From Cavia porcellus (lineage: Eukaryota; Chordata; Mammalia; Rodentia; Caviidae), in NCBI RefSeq assembly GCF_034190915.1, contig NW_026947486.1, positions 99,615,123 to 99,679,122 on the forward strand: a stretch of 64,000 nt of DNA, given 5' to 3'. Made by a program: the position numbers and the translations under genes. The notes beneath the pieces are model-generated. The model was given only the letters and a program-made list of their open reading frames with translations. It was not told where the DNA came from and did not search any database. Shown here one piece after another: positions 11,386 to 22,430 of this stretch (positions within the stretch are counted from its first letter, which is position 1; each line of letters opens with the position of its first letter).

Positions 11386-12790
11386 ATGGATCATACAGCT
11401 TCCTCCCCTTTGTCACCTCTGAAACTTGTTCTTAATCATTTTAAGGTTTTTAGGGATCAAGCTGCTGGACCTGGAGATCCTGTCTACCCTAAGAAACTAA
11501 GAATATTCTACGAATTTGAATGGTCTTCCTTTGATGTAGGGTGGCCTTCACAGGGAACTTTCAACTTACAAGTCTCTCAACAGGTCCATCAAGTCATTTT
11601 CACACCCCCTCATAAACCTGCCATGCATCCTGATGAAGTGGTCTGTATTGAAGATTGGATTGACTTGATCCAGGATCCACCCTCATTGGTAAGAAAACTC
11701 CTACGGGAAGGACCCTGGAGGGCAAAACCTCCTCACATGGAAATGATGAAAACTAAGGTGTCATCATCTCCTGCTGTTCTACTTCCTCCCAATGATTCCC
11801 CTCCTCTTTCTCAGCCCCCTCCTTACCATCCTGATCCCCCCAAGCTCATAAGAACCCTCCCCACAGGCTCCTAACCCTCCCAGTCCACCTGGTACTTGCA
11901 GCCATTGTCCCCCACCACCCTCTGCCATAACCGACCCTGACTCCACTGACCTACCTCTATCCTACCTCTTTGCAAAGTCCCTCCACCAGACTCCTCTCAG
12001 GGATCTTTCTTCGCCTGTTTCCACTTCTCTACCAGTGATTTTTACAACTGGAAATTACCGAATCTGCCTTTCTATAAAAACCCTCAGGCTCTAACATCTC
12101 TCCTTGAGACCATTTGTTTCACTCATCAGCAAACCTGGGCTGACTGCCAGCAGGTTTTGCAGACTCTCTTCAAATCCAAGGAACTGAATCTGCATCTCCT
12201 CATGATGATCTGTCCTCAACACTAATGGGGAAACCATTTTGGACCCAATGAGGCTCAGTGCTGTTTTCCCTTTGACCTGACCCAACTGGGACCCCAACAC
12301 AGATGGAGGTAAGGACGCTCTCAATCAATATCGCCAGACTCTTCGCATGGCACTCCAAGCTGCCACCCAAAAGCCGACTAATCTATCAAAAGTAACTGAT
12401 GTAAGACAATTGGCTTCTGAGTCTCCCTTGGATATCCTTGAGCCCCTCCTAGAGGCCTATCATATATACACCTATTGACCAGGAGGCACCAGAAAATAGG
12501 CAAGCTATTAATATAGCATTTGTCTCTCAGTTGGCCCCTGATATTAACGGAAAATTTCAAAAATTAGAGGGTTTTGAAAGAATGATGATAGGTCAATTGA
12601 TAAAAATAGCCCAAAGTTTTTTTTTTTGACAACAAGTAAGACCCACAAGAGAAGAAATTAAATAACATCTTGGCCGTACAGCAGAAGGACATACTCAAGG
12701 CAAAAAAGGACAAGACCAACAAACAAACTAGACAAAATCAGTGTGCATATTGCAAAGAATTGGGCCATTAGAAAAAGGATTGTCCAAAAT
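11386..12790 (+). pseudogene. gag: ERV gag remnant (matrix, capsid, nucleocapsid)
   Basis: Old retroviral structural gene. The matrix-like part is readable from ATG 11386 to 11874 and contains the tryptophan-rich segment EFEWSSFDVGWPSQGTF and a Pro-rich tail with a PPPY late-domain-like motif. Residue 2 is Asp where gammaretroviral matrix normally has the myristoylated Gly. Capsid-like coding is visible in pieces: [10 protein letters not shown] near 12030, and a C-terminal part at about 12320-12600 (ESPLDILEPLLEAY) that crosses several stops and frame changes. The nucleocapsid CCHC box lies at 12742-12783 (C-X2-C-X4-H-X4-C), with an in-frame TAG right after the His. No intact Gag can be read. 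Confidence 0.9.
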
Positions 12791-12794
12791 TATA

Positions 12795-15700
12795 GGCCAA
12801 ACTGGAGAAAGGGGAAACCATCCCTCGGGTCCTATTGGAAAAAGATTGACAACTTCAAGGTTCATCCACTCTCCCCCCCCACCCCGATCCCTGGATAACC
12901 TTAACGGGGGGGGGGGAGGGGGGCAACCCATACATTTCCTGTTTGATACTGGAGCCAGTTACTCAGTATTACAGCACCCTCTTGGGGAGATGTCCAAAAA
13001 TACTCTAGCCATTCAAGGGGACGTGGGTAACATTCAACATTACCCATGGACACGAACTAAGATCACCCACTTGAGAAATCAGACTTTAACTCACTCTTTC
13101 CATGTGATGCCTGAATGTCGCAAGCACCTGCTTGGTTGGGGCCTACTTCATAAGCTCCAGGGAAATACTAGCTTTTCTGGGGGTAATTCCTTTGTTCACC
13201 TCGAGGGCACAGTAGCTACTGAAGACTCACCTATAAGTCTCCTGATAACCTCCCCCATTGCTGAGGGACACCCATTGATGGTTGCGCCACCAAAAGTGCC
13301 CTGAAAGCTTCAGGCCAAATTGCTGAACCTCTTCATACATGAGATCCCTCTTGTTTGGACCAGGCTAATCCTCCTTGATTGGCTATTTATCATGCTCCCT
13401 TAGTCATCGAACTTTTACCTAATGTGACTCCCATCAGGGTGAACCAATACCCACTCAGTCTCCAAGCTCAACTCGGAATCTCGAAACACATACAGAGATT
13501 AAAAGAAGCAAATACTCTAATACCTTGTACTTCGGCCTGGAATACCCCACTGCTCCCTGTCCAAATACCTGGGACTACACACTATCATCCAGTTCAGGAT
13601 CTAAGGGAGGTGAACAAATGTGTCATTACTCTTCATTCCACTGTCTTGAATCCTTATTCACTCCTAAGTCTTTTGCCTTCAGATAAGACTTGGTACTAGC
13701 TTCTAGATCTCAAGGATGTCTTCTTTGCTCTTCCAGTTGTGCCAGTAAGTCAACCTATTTTTGTATTTGAATGGAACAGACCCAGACACTGGGGGTTCTT
13801 GCCAATTGACCTGGACTAGGCTCCCACAGGAGTTCAAAAACGCCCCTACCTTGTTTGAGGAGGCCTTAGGCAAGGACAGCCAAGTATATTGTGAGGAACA
13901 CCCTGGAGTCACAGTGTTGCAATATGTTGCTGACATGCTGTTAGCAGCCCCTAACTATGAAGGTTGCCTACAGTCCACTAGGGATTTGCTACACATGCTC
14001 AGATACCTGGGCTACCATGTTTCAACTAAAAAGGACCACCTATGCACATAAGAGATGACTTACCTAGGTTATACACTTGTGGAGGGAAATTGCTCACTTT
14101 CAAACAAAAGAGTTCAGGCCATCTTTCAAACTCCTGAACCTCAGACTAAAAGACAGATTCGAAAGTTTGGGGATCCACAGGCTATTGCCAACTCTGGATT
14201 CTGGACTTTGCTGAGCCAGTACAACCCCTCCATTCTGTAACTGGTGGAACCCCTTATGACCCACCCATTTGGACCAAGAGGGAAAGCCAAGCATTACAAA
14301 AACTAAAATAGACCCTAACCCCAGCTCCAGCGTTGGTCTTACCAGATTTGACCAAACACTTCCTGCTGTTCATTGCAGAGCAAAGAGGGTACTGACTCAT
14401 ATGCTGAGGCCATTGCACCCTTCAGTCACCTATCTCTCAAAAAGGCTGGACTCAGTCTCTTTGGGATGGCTGAACTGCATTCAAGTCATTGCAGCCACTG
14501 CCTTTATAATAAAAGAGGCCAATAAATTAACCTTTGGGCAGAAATTCCAAACTGTGGAGCCTCATGCAATTGAAACCTCCTCAGAACCCCATCCAACAGA
14601 CGGCTCTCAGATACATAGATTGTATAGTACCAGGCCCTCTTGCTTAACTATGACCTCATTGAATTCAACGAAACTACTGTCTTAAGTTCGGCAAACCTAT
14701 TGCTAGATGGTGATCCATAGGTGCCTATTCATAATTGCCAGGACCCGCACTCTGTGACTACTAGGCTTCATCAAGACCTCACTGATCCTCCATTAGAAAA
14801 TCCAGATGTTGAGCACTTTACCAATGGCAGTAGCTTCCTTTTTGAAGGTAAATGGGTGGAAAGGGCAGCTGTGACCCCAAGGACACAGGTCATCTGGGCT
14901 CAACACTTAGATCAAGGTACCTCTGCTCAGAGAGCTGAATTTATTGCCCTCACAGAGGCCCTGAAATTGGCTAAGGAACTAAGGGCAACTATCTACATGA
15001 ATAGCCATTATGCTTTTGCTACTGTTCATGTACATGGGGCCATTTACCAAGAGAGAGGGCTCCTGATCTCTGCTGGTTCAAAAATTTAAAATGCTCCTTT
15101 TATCCTGGACCTGTTAGCAGCCATCTGGCTACCCAAATCTGTTGCAGTGGTGCATTGCAAGGGCCACTAAACAGGAAAGGATAAAACAGCTATAGGAAAT
15201 GCGTTGACCAATAAGAGAACTCGAGAAGCAGCTCTAAGATCACCTATGCAACCTGCAACACTTTTGCTGCCAATTCTGCCATTCCCTTGCCTGCCTCCAT
15301 TGATCTATTCCAAATAGAACCAAGAACTAGCAAGACAACTAAAAGCAAAACACATATCCCCTGAAATTTGGTTTCAGTTGCCAGACAGACAAATTTTAAT
15401 ATGTGCTGCTTTAGGAAGAGACAATTTTTCAAATTCATGAAGCCTCACACCTAGGGGGTTCAACTGAGTTGCTTCAGGACAAGTAGTTCATTTCTAAGCT
15501 GACTCAATGGGCAAAGGAAGTCAGTAAAGCCCACAATGTCTATAAGTAAATACCAAAGTCACCACTACCCCAGAAGGAATTCGATACCGGGGAACTTTTC
15601 CAAGAGAACACTGGGAAATTGATTTCACAGACATGGGAAAACCAGGGTTACATGGATTTAAGTATTTGCTGGTTTTGGTAGACACTTTCACCAGATAGAC

Positions 15701-16466
15701 TGAGGGATACCCGATGAAGACCGAATTGGTCTCAATTGTTGCCAAAAAGCTTTTATATAAAATAATTCCTAGATTTGGCCTTCCTTTATTTATGGGGTCC
15801 CACAATGGCCCGGCTTTCATAGCTTCCATCACTAATAAAGTTGTTCAGTTATTACAGATTGATTGGAAATTTCACTGTGCCTACCATCCCCAAAGTTCAG
15901 CTCAAACTGAAAGGGTGAACCGAACTCTAAAGGAAACATTTAGCAAATTGATTTTACAGTGTGGCAAAAACTGGGTGAGTTTCCTTCCTTTTGTCCTCTT
16001 GCATGTTCATTATACTCCATATATAAGTGGAATAACCCCTTTTGAGGCAGTCTATGGGAGACCGCCACCCCTCGTCCCTAGTCTTGATAGGACTCATTTG
16101 GCAGAGGCTGCTAACCACAGTTTAATTAAGTCCTTACAGGCTCTTCAACCTGTGCTGACTTCCATCCATCAACTCTTCCAAGACCACCAAGCCAAGCCAC
16201 ATGCACAAGAGACATCTCTGGTTGCTAGCCCAGGAGATCAAGTGCTGCTCAAATGCCACTCTTGCCACTCTTCCCTTGAACCATGTTGGACTGGACCATA
16301 CACTGTTCTCAGCACTCCCATGGCTGTCAGGGTAGCTGAAAAACCGACCTGGATATATCACTCCCACATCAAGATCCTTCCGCTGGATACCCAGGATACA
16401 AATAAGTGGATTGTCACTCGGACTGAACATCCCCTGAAACTGCAACTGTCAAAACGCTCCTGGTAA
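12795..16466 (+). pseudogene. pol: ERV pro-pol remnant (protease, RT, RNase H, integrase)
   Basis: Protease: frame 12741-13304 has the active-site motif DTGAS (Asp codon at 12945) and LLGWGLL near its end. RT: frames 13379-13699 and 13761-14051 carry fingers/palm sequence; the catalytic YVDD-type box reads YVAD near 13923-13934, so one catalytic Asp is lost. RNase H: 14721-15089, with the first catalytic Asp changed (FTNGSS) and a further Asp changed (MNSHYAFAT), but the Glu-bearing SAQRAEF kept. Integrase: an HH pair of the zinc domain (HEASHLGG) near 15437, the first catalytic Asp in WEIDFTD near 15611, the second changed to His (GSHNGPAF), and Glu kept 36 residues on (QTERVNRTLKE). The C-terminal frame 15714-16466 includes PGDQVLLK and WTGPYTVL. 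Many stops and frameshifts separate these pieces. Confidence 0.93.
12871..12926. other. C-tract/G-tract inverted pair within the proviral gag-pol junction
   Basis: A run of nine C then ACCCC is followed about 25 bases later by a run of eleven G then AGGGGGG. The two tracts can pair as a stem or fold separately as G-quadruplex/i-motif. They lie between the nucleocapsid box and the protease active site. Confidence 0.75.
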
Positions 16467-18380
16467 TTTTGTTTTCTCTCAGTTGTTGGGCAATGGTTAT
16501 ATTGTCCCTTGTTCATAACCTGTCCTTTTATACCTGGAATTTAAAAAACACTTTGATTGCTGAACTTCTAGCTAAAACCACTAACCCATATGCTAATCTT
16601 TCTCTAAATCTATGCAACTTCTTCCCCAAAGAGACTCCTGACCTATCTAAGGTCACTTACCAGATGGGAGTCCAAAGCCATCCCCCAACCAGCCGAAACC
16701 CAGATTCAGAATTCTGTGGTGACTTGAAATCAGAAAAAGAACTACAAGAAATACAATTTTATGTTTGTCCCCGAGAACAGTCTTCTGGAAATCCTGTTGA
16801 TGACAAGGTCTGTAACGAAGGACATGGTGAATATTATTGTGCCTTTTAGGGATGCAATTCTATTTCTCCATGGGGAAGTAATGTGCATTTCATAAATCTT
16901 AAAAGATCCTCAAAACCCACCAGCTATACAGTTTCAATTTGTAACCCTCTCACATTTATTTTTAAACAAGTCCCTCACCACTCTTGGCTCGGGGAAAAAC
17001 TTGGGGCATCAGACTCTATGTATCTGGATAGGATCCTGGGACAAGCTTACACATCCACAGAGAACAAGCCATGAGCCACCCTACTGTGCCAACCATTGGT
17101 TCTCTGGCTCTGCCCGCTCCCCTCATTAAAAATCTCCCAAACCTCCTACTGCTGCTCCTACAACCAACCTAGGTACCTCCTTACTGCAGCCTCTTCAGCC
17201 TGTATCTGACCTATATAGTCCACTAGACATAATGTTCCTATATCTCAGTTGTAGCAATCCCAATCTTATCCAGCACTGCTGGCTATGCCTGAGACCCACA
17301 ACCTCCCTTTTATATAGGGGTGGCTCTACAGGCTTCCATGGACTCAAATGCCTCTTTCCAGATCCAGAACTTCACCACTCTGAACTCTAACTCCCCTTGT
17401 TGGTGGAGGCAAATATCTATGCTACTTCTAGGAGAGGTTCAAGGGAATGCAATTTGTGTGTGGTCTCTTGCCTATGACCCCAACTCTAGCCCCTATTGTG
17501 ATCTATGCCTTAGCCAAATTGTAATACCAAATGTTACCTATCCACCAAGTCAACATCTAGAGGCCCCAAAAGGATCATGGTTCACCTGCACCTCAGGGTT
17601 AACTCCTTGTGTCATGTTAGACATTTTCACTATGAAAACTGAATTGTACATTTTAGTCCATATGTTTCCCCAGGTTTATTGGTATTCAGGCACACATGGA
17701 TGAGAACATCTAAATCTTGAATCAGACTTCCCTCAGTGGCTCTGAGCAGCCCCTGTTTTAATCCCAGTCCTTATGGGATTAGGTCTATTCAGAGCTACAG
17801 CTTTAGGGACTGTAAGTTTAATAATTGGTGACAAGGGGCTGGGGGTTTAGCTCAGCGGCATAAGCACCTGCCTTGCAAGCAGGTAGTCGTGAGTTCGATC
17901 CCTGGTACCGATTAAAACGAAAAAGACAAAAAAAAAAAAAATTGGTGACAAAAATTACCAAGAGTTGAGTGCACTCAGATAAAGACCTAGCAGCCTTAGA
18001 ACATTCAGTGTCTAAGCTAGAAGAGTCACTAGGCATTTTAGCTGAAATGGTTCTCCAATCACAGAGGCCTAGACTTGTTATTTATTTAAATAGTTGGTCT
18101 ATGCGTGGCCTTATGAGAGGCTTGCTGTTTCTATGCCAATCACTCTGAAGTCATACAAGATAGCATGAATAAGCTTAGAAAAAGACTCCATGAATGAGAG
18201 CAACAATGACAAATTGACCAGAATTGGTTTCAAAATCTGTTCTCACTATCCCATTGGCTGACCATCCTGCTCTCCACTCTAATAGAATCAATTATCCTCT
18301 TCCTACTTGCCTTAACCATTGGGCCATGTGTTATAAAGTGCCTCTTAAATCACACCCAGGACCGATTCCAAGCTGTTTAA
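16467..18380 (+). pseudogene. env: ERV env remnant (SU and TM), interrupted by a SINE
   Basis: Old retroviral envelope gene, unreadable as one frame. The pol frame ends TAA at 16464-16466 and the env frame is open to 16849 from there, with an ATG at 16494 and a hydrophobic leader. SU pieces follow to about 17700. The CWLC motif at 17277-17288 is the CXXC type that links SU to TM in gammaretroviruses. Near 17755-17835 a Gly/Leu/Ala-rich hydrophobic stretch fits a fusion peptide, and the SINE enters at its end. Downstream a heptad-like stretch leads to a CX6CC motif at 18102-18128 with an in-frame TGA inside it. A hydrophobic anchor (about 18255-18330) and short tail complete the gene. Frameshifts and stops occur throughout, so no protein is expected. 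Confidence 0.92.
17835..17940 (+). mobile_element. ID-like SINE inserted in the proviral env
   Basis: tRNA-derived SINE with A box (tagctcagcggca) and B box (gttcgatccc), then the tail gattaaaacgaaaaagaca and an A-run. It is flanked by the target duplication aattggtgacaa at 17823-17834 and again at about 17940-17951. Its tail resembles that of the copy at 43.2 kb, so both belong to one subfamily. It is younger than the provirus. Confidence 0.95.
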
Positions 18381-18455
18381 ATGTTTGTACTTAGACAAGA
18401 AGGATACAACCTACATACGATTATGCAACAGAGTCAAAGATTTGACTTAATGACC

Positions 18456-18470
18456 AAAAGCAGTGGGGAA
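18456..18470 (+). promoter_or_regulatory. Polypurine tract before the 3' LTR
   Basis: Purine-rich aaaagcagtggggaa immediately upstream of TGCTG, the 3' LTR start. It is the expected plus-strand primer site. Confidence 0.85.
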
Positions 18471-18862
18471 TGCTGTAAGCTTAGAAACCCAAAATGTGCT
18501 GTACTTATTACTCAATGTGTTTTTCTAATTTGTTCTCATCCTATAAAACTTGTGTAACTGCCAGTTACAATGCAATTTTGTGGCATACCTGCCATGTGCC
18601 CCCTCCCAGCCTCCCTGGTTCCTGTAACTACTTGTTCCTCCCTCTCTGACTTCTGCTAAACTAAATCAAATTACCTTTTATGGAGACAAACTGATCCTAA
18701 GACCCTGATCCCTCCCCTTGCAGTTTGCTGCTTTATAACTTCCTGCAGCTCCCTGCTTGGGGCACGCTGGCTGCTTTTTGGGACAGTGTCAATGCTGAAC
18801 TCAACTAATAAAGTGCTTCCTTTTTAATTTTTTTGGAGTCCATCGTTTTTCTGACTATCACA
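18471..18862 (+). repeat. 3' LTR of the provirus
   Basis: Begins TGCTGTAAGC and ends CA, matches the 5' LTR over its length with substitutions and a few small indels, and keeps TTTATAA and AATAAA at corresponding places. Confidence 0.95.
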
Positions 18863-18867
18863 ATTTC

Positions 18868-19429
18868 AACTAAAGTTCTGAATGCAGTAGTGGGTTCAGA
18901 ACTGTACAAGTGCCCTCTTGTTTGATCTCCAGTAGCACTGACACTATCTTGTCTTTGGTATAACTTGTGTTATAAGAATCTGTATGTCATGAAATTGTCA
19001 CACTGATATCTTGTGCATGTTCCCCATGAAATTTCTTAAGTTATTTACACTTTGAAACAGTGAACGTAATCATTTGCTTCACAGACATTTTTTTTTTTTA
19101 CTAAATTCACACAAAATCCTAGTTTTCATTTTATTTAAAAATGAGTATAGGAAGTAATTCCCTTTCTTGTTGTTAAAATCATTTTGACATATTTAAATTT
19201 ATGTTGGGCTATGCATAATAAGTGTTCTTCAAAGCATGTATTTTTGTATACATTTAGAAATAGATTTACTTGTGAGGCACTTGTAGTTTTAGTTCTCTTT
19301 AAATATTCTCTAATTGCTCTTGAAAGACAAGATTGGACCTTAAGCAACAGTCATTTCTTTGCCTAAGAGGATTGGATGCTTGAATTTGGTAAAAGATTGT
19401 GCCCTTTGAATGAAATTTGTCTGTTATTG
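18868..19429. other. Unassigned sequence
   Basis: AT-rich, no gene seen. An A/T-run lies near 19090. Confidence 0.3.
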
Positions 19430-20400
19430 ACAATCCTATATCTTCAATTTTTTATTAATACATATTTTCAGTACATAATCATTACATTTATCGTGGTGTG
19501 CAGTTACAAGCATATAACACATGCCAATTCTTCTTTCCTTCTCCTCTATACTCTCTCCTTCCTCCTTATCTAGATCCCATTCTCATTTGCAAAAGACTTA
19601 TCATATTGTTTTCTACTCTATCTCTTCAATTTTGCTCATTAAATTATTTGTATTGTGGTTTTTTCATATGAGAATAGTTACTTGATATTTAGATTTGTGT
19701 TTGATATAATTCCTTCAATGTTATACAACCAAGGTAAATCACTTTTTCTACAAATGATACACATTTATCTCTAGTTATGGTAGAGCCGTAACCCTCTATA
19801 TATGCATACCACATTGTAGCTATCCATTCATCTGTTGAGTGTCATGTAGCCACCTACAAAATTTAGCCTTTATGAGATGTTCTGCTATAACACATGGGAA
19901 TGCATGTATGATTAGTATGCTGTGTTATGACATTTTAGCCCTTTTAGGCAGATACCTATAAGGGGAATAGCTGGCCTATTCGGAATTTCTAATTTTAGTA
20001 TTTTGTTGAATGTCCATGCTTATATACTTAGTGGCTGTACTACTTTGAATTTCCACAAAAAAACTTAGCAGTGTTAGTTTTTCCACGCAGCCTTGATAGC
20101 ATTTATTATCGTTTCATTTCTGGATCACAGTCACTCTTTTTGCAGTAAGAAGTTTCTCTGTTGTTTTACTTTATATTTATCCTCTAGCCAGGGAAGTTCA
20201 ACATTTTTTCATGTATTTAATGGCCTTTAAATCTTCTTTTGAGAAGTGTCTATTCATTTAAGTAGCCCATTTTTTGTTAGTTCATATATTTTAGGGTTCT
20301 AAGTTCTTGAGTTCTTTACATATTCTAGATTTTAACCCTGATTAAGTAGTTATGAAGCACAAATGTCTTTCTCTGCTCTTTCAGCTGTCTATGTTCACAC
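19430..20400 (-). repeat. L1 fragment, antisense
   Basis: The plus strand follows the reverse complement of the L1 3' half: 'ccattcatctgttgagtg', 'gatacctataaggggaatag', the internal 'cagccttgatagcatttatt', 'gtctattcatttaagtagcc', and 'cttgagttctttacatattctag'. Heavily diverged, no open frame. Confidence 0.8.
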
Positions 20401-22430
20401 AGGTATCTATCTCCTTGAGTAAAAGAATGAGAAATTGCTCCAGCATGTGCAAGTCCAGAACTTGTTGAACGGAAATCATCTTTTTTTTTCAACCACTGAC
20501 AGCACAGTTTCCAGAATGCACTGAAGGCTTTCTGAGGCCCAACTTTTTCCAGCTACTGAACTGCCTGGAGCTCAAATGGGAGACCTCACTGCCAGTGCCA
20601 TCCTCACTTGGATACAATATTATAATCCGTTCAGGCAAGGTATTGTCTATCTGGAGCCTGAAGTTTCCGAATTTGATTTGTCTTATGCGAAAATCACCAA
20701 CAGGTGATTGGGCAGGTGGTTAGCCAAATTGGAGTCAGAACAGAAAAGTATGAGAATGGAGTCGCAGCAGTGGCAAGACAGAGAACTCACTGCCTCTAAG
20801 ACCAGAGACTCTTCTGCAAGGTAAGGAAACACTTTCTGAAAAAATACCCAAACATATCCAACTCTACCTTTAGCTCTAGAAATGCATCAAGAATATCAAG
20901 TTATCCCACAAATCCTCTGTACCAGTACTGTCCAGAGATATTGCCTTGAGAAACCTGTGGTATCAAGTAATGTATATGCTCTTGGAAGATAAGAGTTTAC
21001 CAGCACAATTGTCTGTCCTTTTCTTTAATTGCTTCACCCACAATCACTTCCACCCTCCTCTCTGCTGCTCATTCCCACATGCAGTGCTCTTGCAAAACAC
21101 CACTCCATTCTCACTTTCTATAATTTGTCACTTGAATAATGTTGTATAAATGGTATTGCATAGCATGTAAACTTTTGCAAATGATACTATTCTTCACTCA
21201 GAATCATTTTGACAATGTATCATTGCAGTGTGCTAAAATATTTCTCAATTTGGTTGCTGGATTTTATTCCATGATGTGTATCAGTGTGCTTAGGAGCCAT
21301 TTGCTCATTGAAGAAGGACTGAATGATTTTCAGCTTTTGTTTATTGCTTGTTCATTAGCTGAACTGCAGTTCATTTCAATGAGTCAATCCTCATGGTCTT
21401 ACCTAACACAAGAAGGGTTGAGCTACTTGTTTTCTCTGAAGAAATTCTCTAAGAATTCTGTTTCATTCTGTCCATTAGCCGTGCTAATTACCACTTCAAA
21501 AACCATATGCAACAAGCTTTGAAATGGATATTCTGTTCTCCTGATTGTGTTACTGATCACTAGCACTAATGCAACAAGCAAAATTATGACTAACAATCCT
21601 TCTGATGTGTTTTCAGTCCTATTCCGTTGTATGCTAAGGAAGAATGGCAGTAAAGCACCATGAAATGCTTATAATGCGACTACACTTTGGTATATAAGTC
21701 AATAAGTTGTGAAACAATAAGTTAAATTTTCTTGCTTTAGAAATTAATTGCTACTATTTTGATCATTTTGGGGGCTTATTCTGAATTTTATACAATGTGA
21801 TTAACAATTGGGATTGGACATGGACCCTTGAGGAATTCAAAAGGAACAAAGGGAACAATGGCTAATATGCAATATAGGTTTAGAGATCTGCAATTCTTAG
21901 GTGAATGGGACTGTAAGATATACGTGACAGAATGTCTTTCAAGTTGTTGATATTATTTAAGGTTTATAGAAATCAGGATTGGTGAAACTAGATGGTAGTT
22001 GCTAAACTCTGCATTCCTAAAGGGCAAAAATACAGATAATATAATATCCAATTTGATCAATGAATCATGCATTCTCAAAATGTAATTGAAGTATGTTTAC
22101 AGGTGTCACCATTCCATCAATAGGAGTGATTCAATCACTTCATCATGAGATTATATACATCATTCTAGTCTATGTCAAGAACCAGCCAGGAGTACAGCTG
22201 AAAACATTTGCATCCATCTGCATTATAAAAAAATAGTGACTCCTACATCACTGACTCCTACATCAGGTTATTCTCAGAGATAAGAATCCTTGGATTTTCA
22301 TGCAGAGCACCAAAGCACACATCAAAAAATTTCCTTTTACTTCTCCTCTTGTATGTACATTGAGAATCCCAGATGGATGCTTAAGTATAAAGAAGCAGGT
22401 ACTGTCTACTGCTCAAGGCAATATACAGCA
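20400..22430. other. Mostly unassigned sequence
   Basis: A segment at about 20560-20825 reads open in places and ends at a GTAAGG donor-like site, but it has stops and I recognise no protein. Around 21130-21350 the sequence vaguely resembles antisense L1 (atgtatcattgcagtgtg, gctggattttattccatgat). No gene called. Confidence 0.35.

Larger units (their letters stand above)
10568..18867 (+). mobile_element. Full-length endogenous gammaretrovirus-like provirus (class I ERV), inactivated
   Basis: Complete proviral structure in the order LTR, tRNA-Pro-type PBS, gag, pro-pol, env, polypurine tract, LTR. The element is flanked by the 5-bp direct repeat ATTTC at 10568-10572 and 18863-18867, as expected for retroviral integration. 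The LTRs are 400 and 392 bp and differ at roughly 14% of positions by hand alignment, which indicates an old insertion. Every coding region is interrupted by stops and frameshifts, and several catalytic residues are substituted. A SINE has inserted into env. Features pointing to gammaretrovirus-like affinity are the proline PBS, a single CCHC box, the pro-pol layout, a GPY-type integrase C-terminus, the CWLC motif in SU and the CX6CC motif in TM. Confidence 0.95.

Noticed and set aside
17835..17910. tRNA gene call from A/B-box sequence (also at 43.2 and 35.1 kb)
   Set aside because: These are tRNA-derived SINEs: A-rich tails, target duplications and no proper cloverleaf acceptor stem.
20560..20830. 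Possible exon ending at a GTAAGG donor
   Set aside because: The longest partial frame has in-frame stops and resembles no protein I know; no partner exon is visible.
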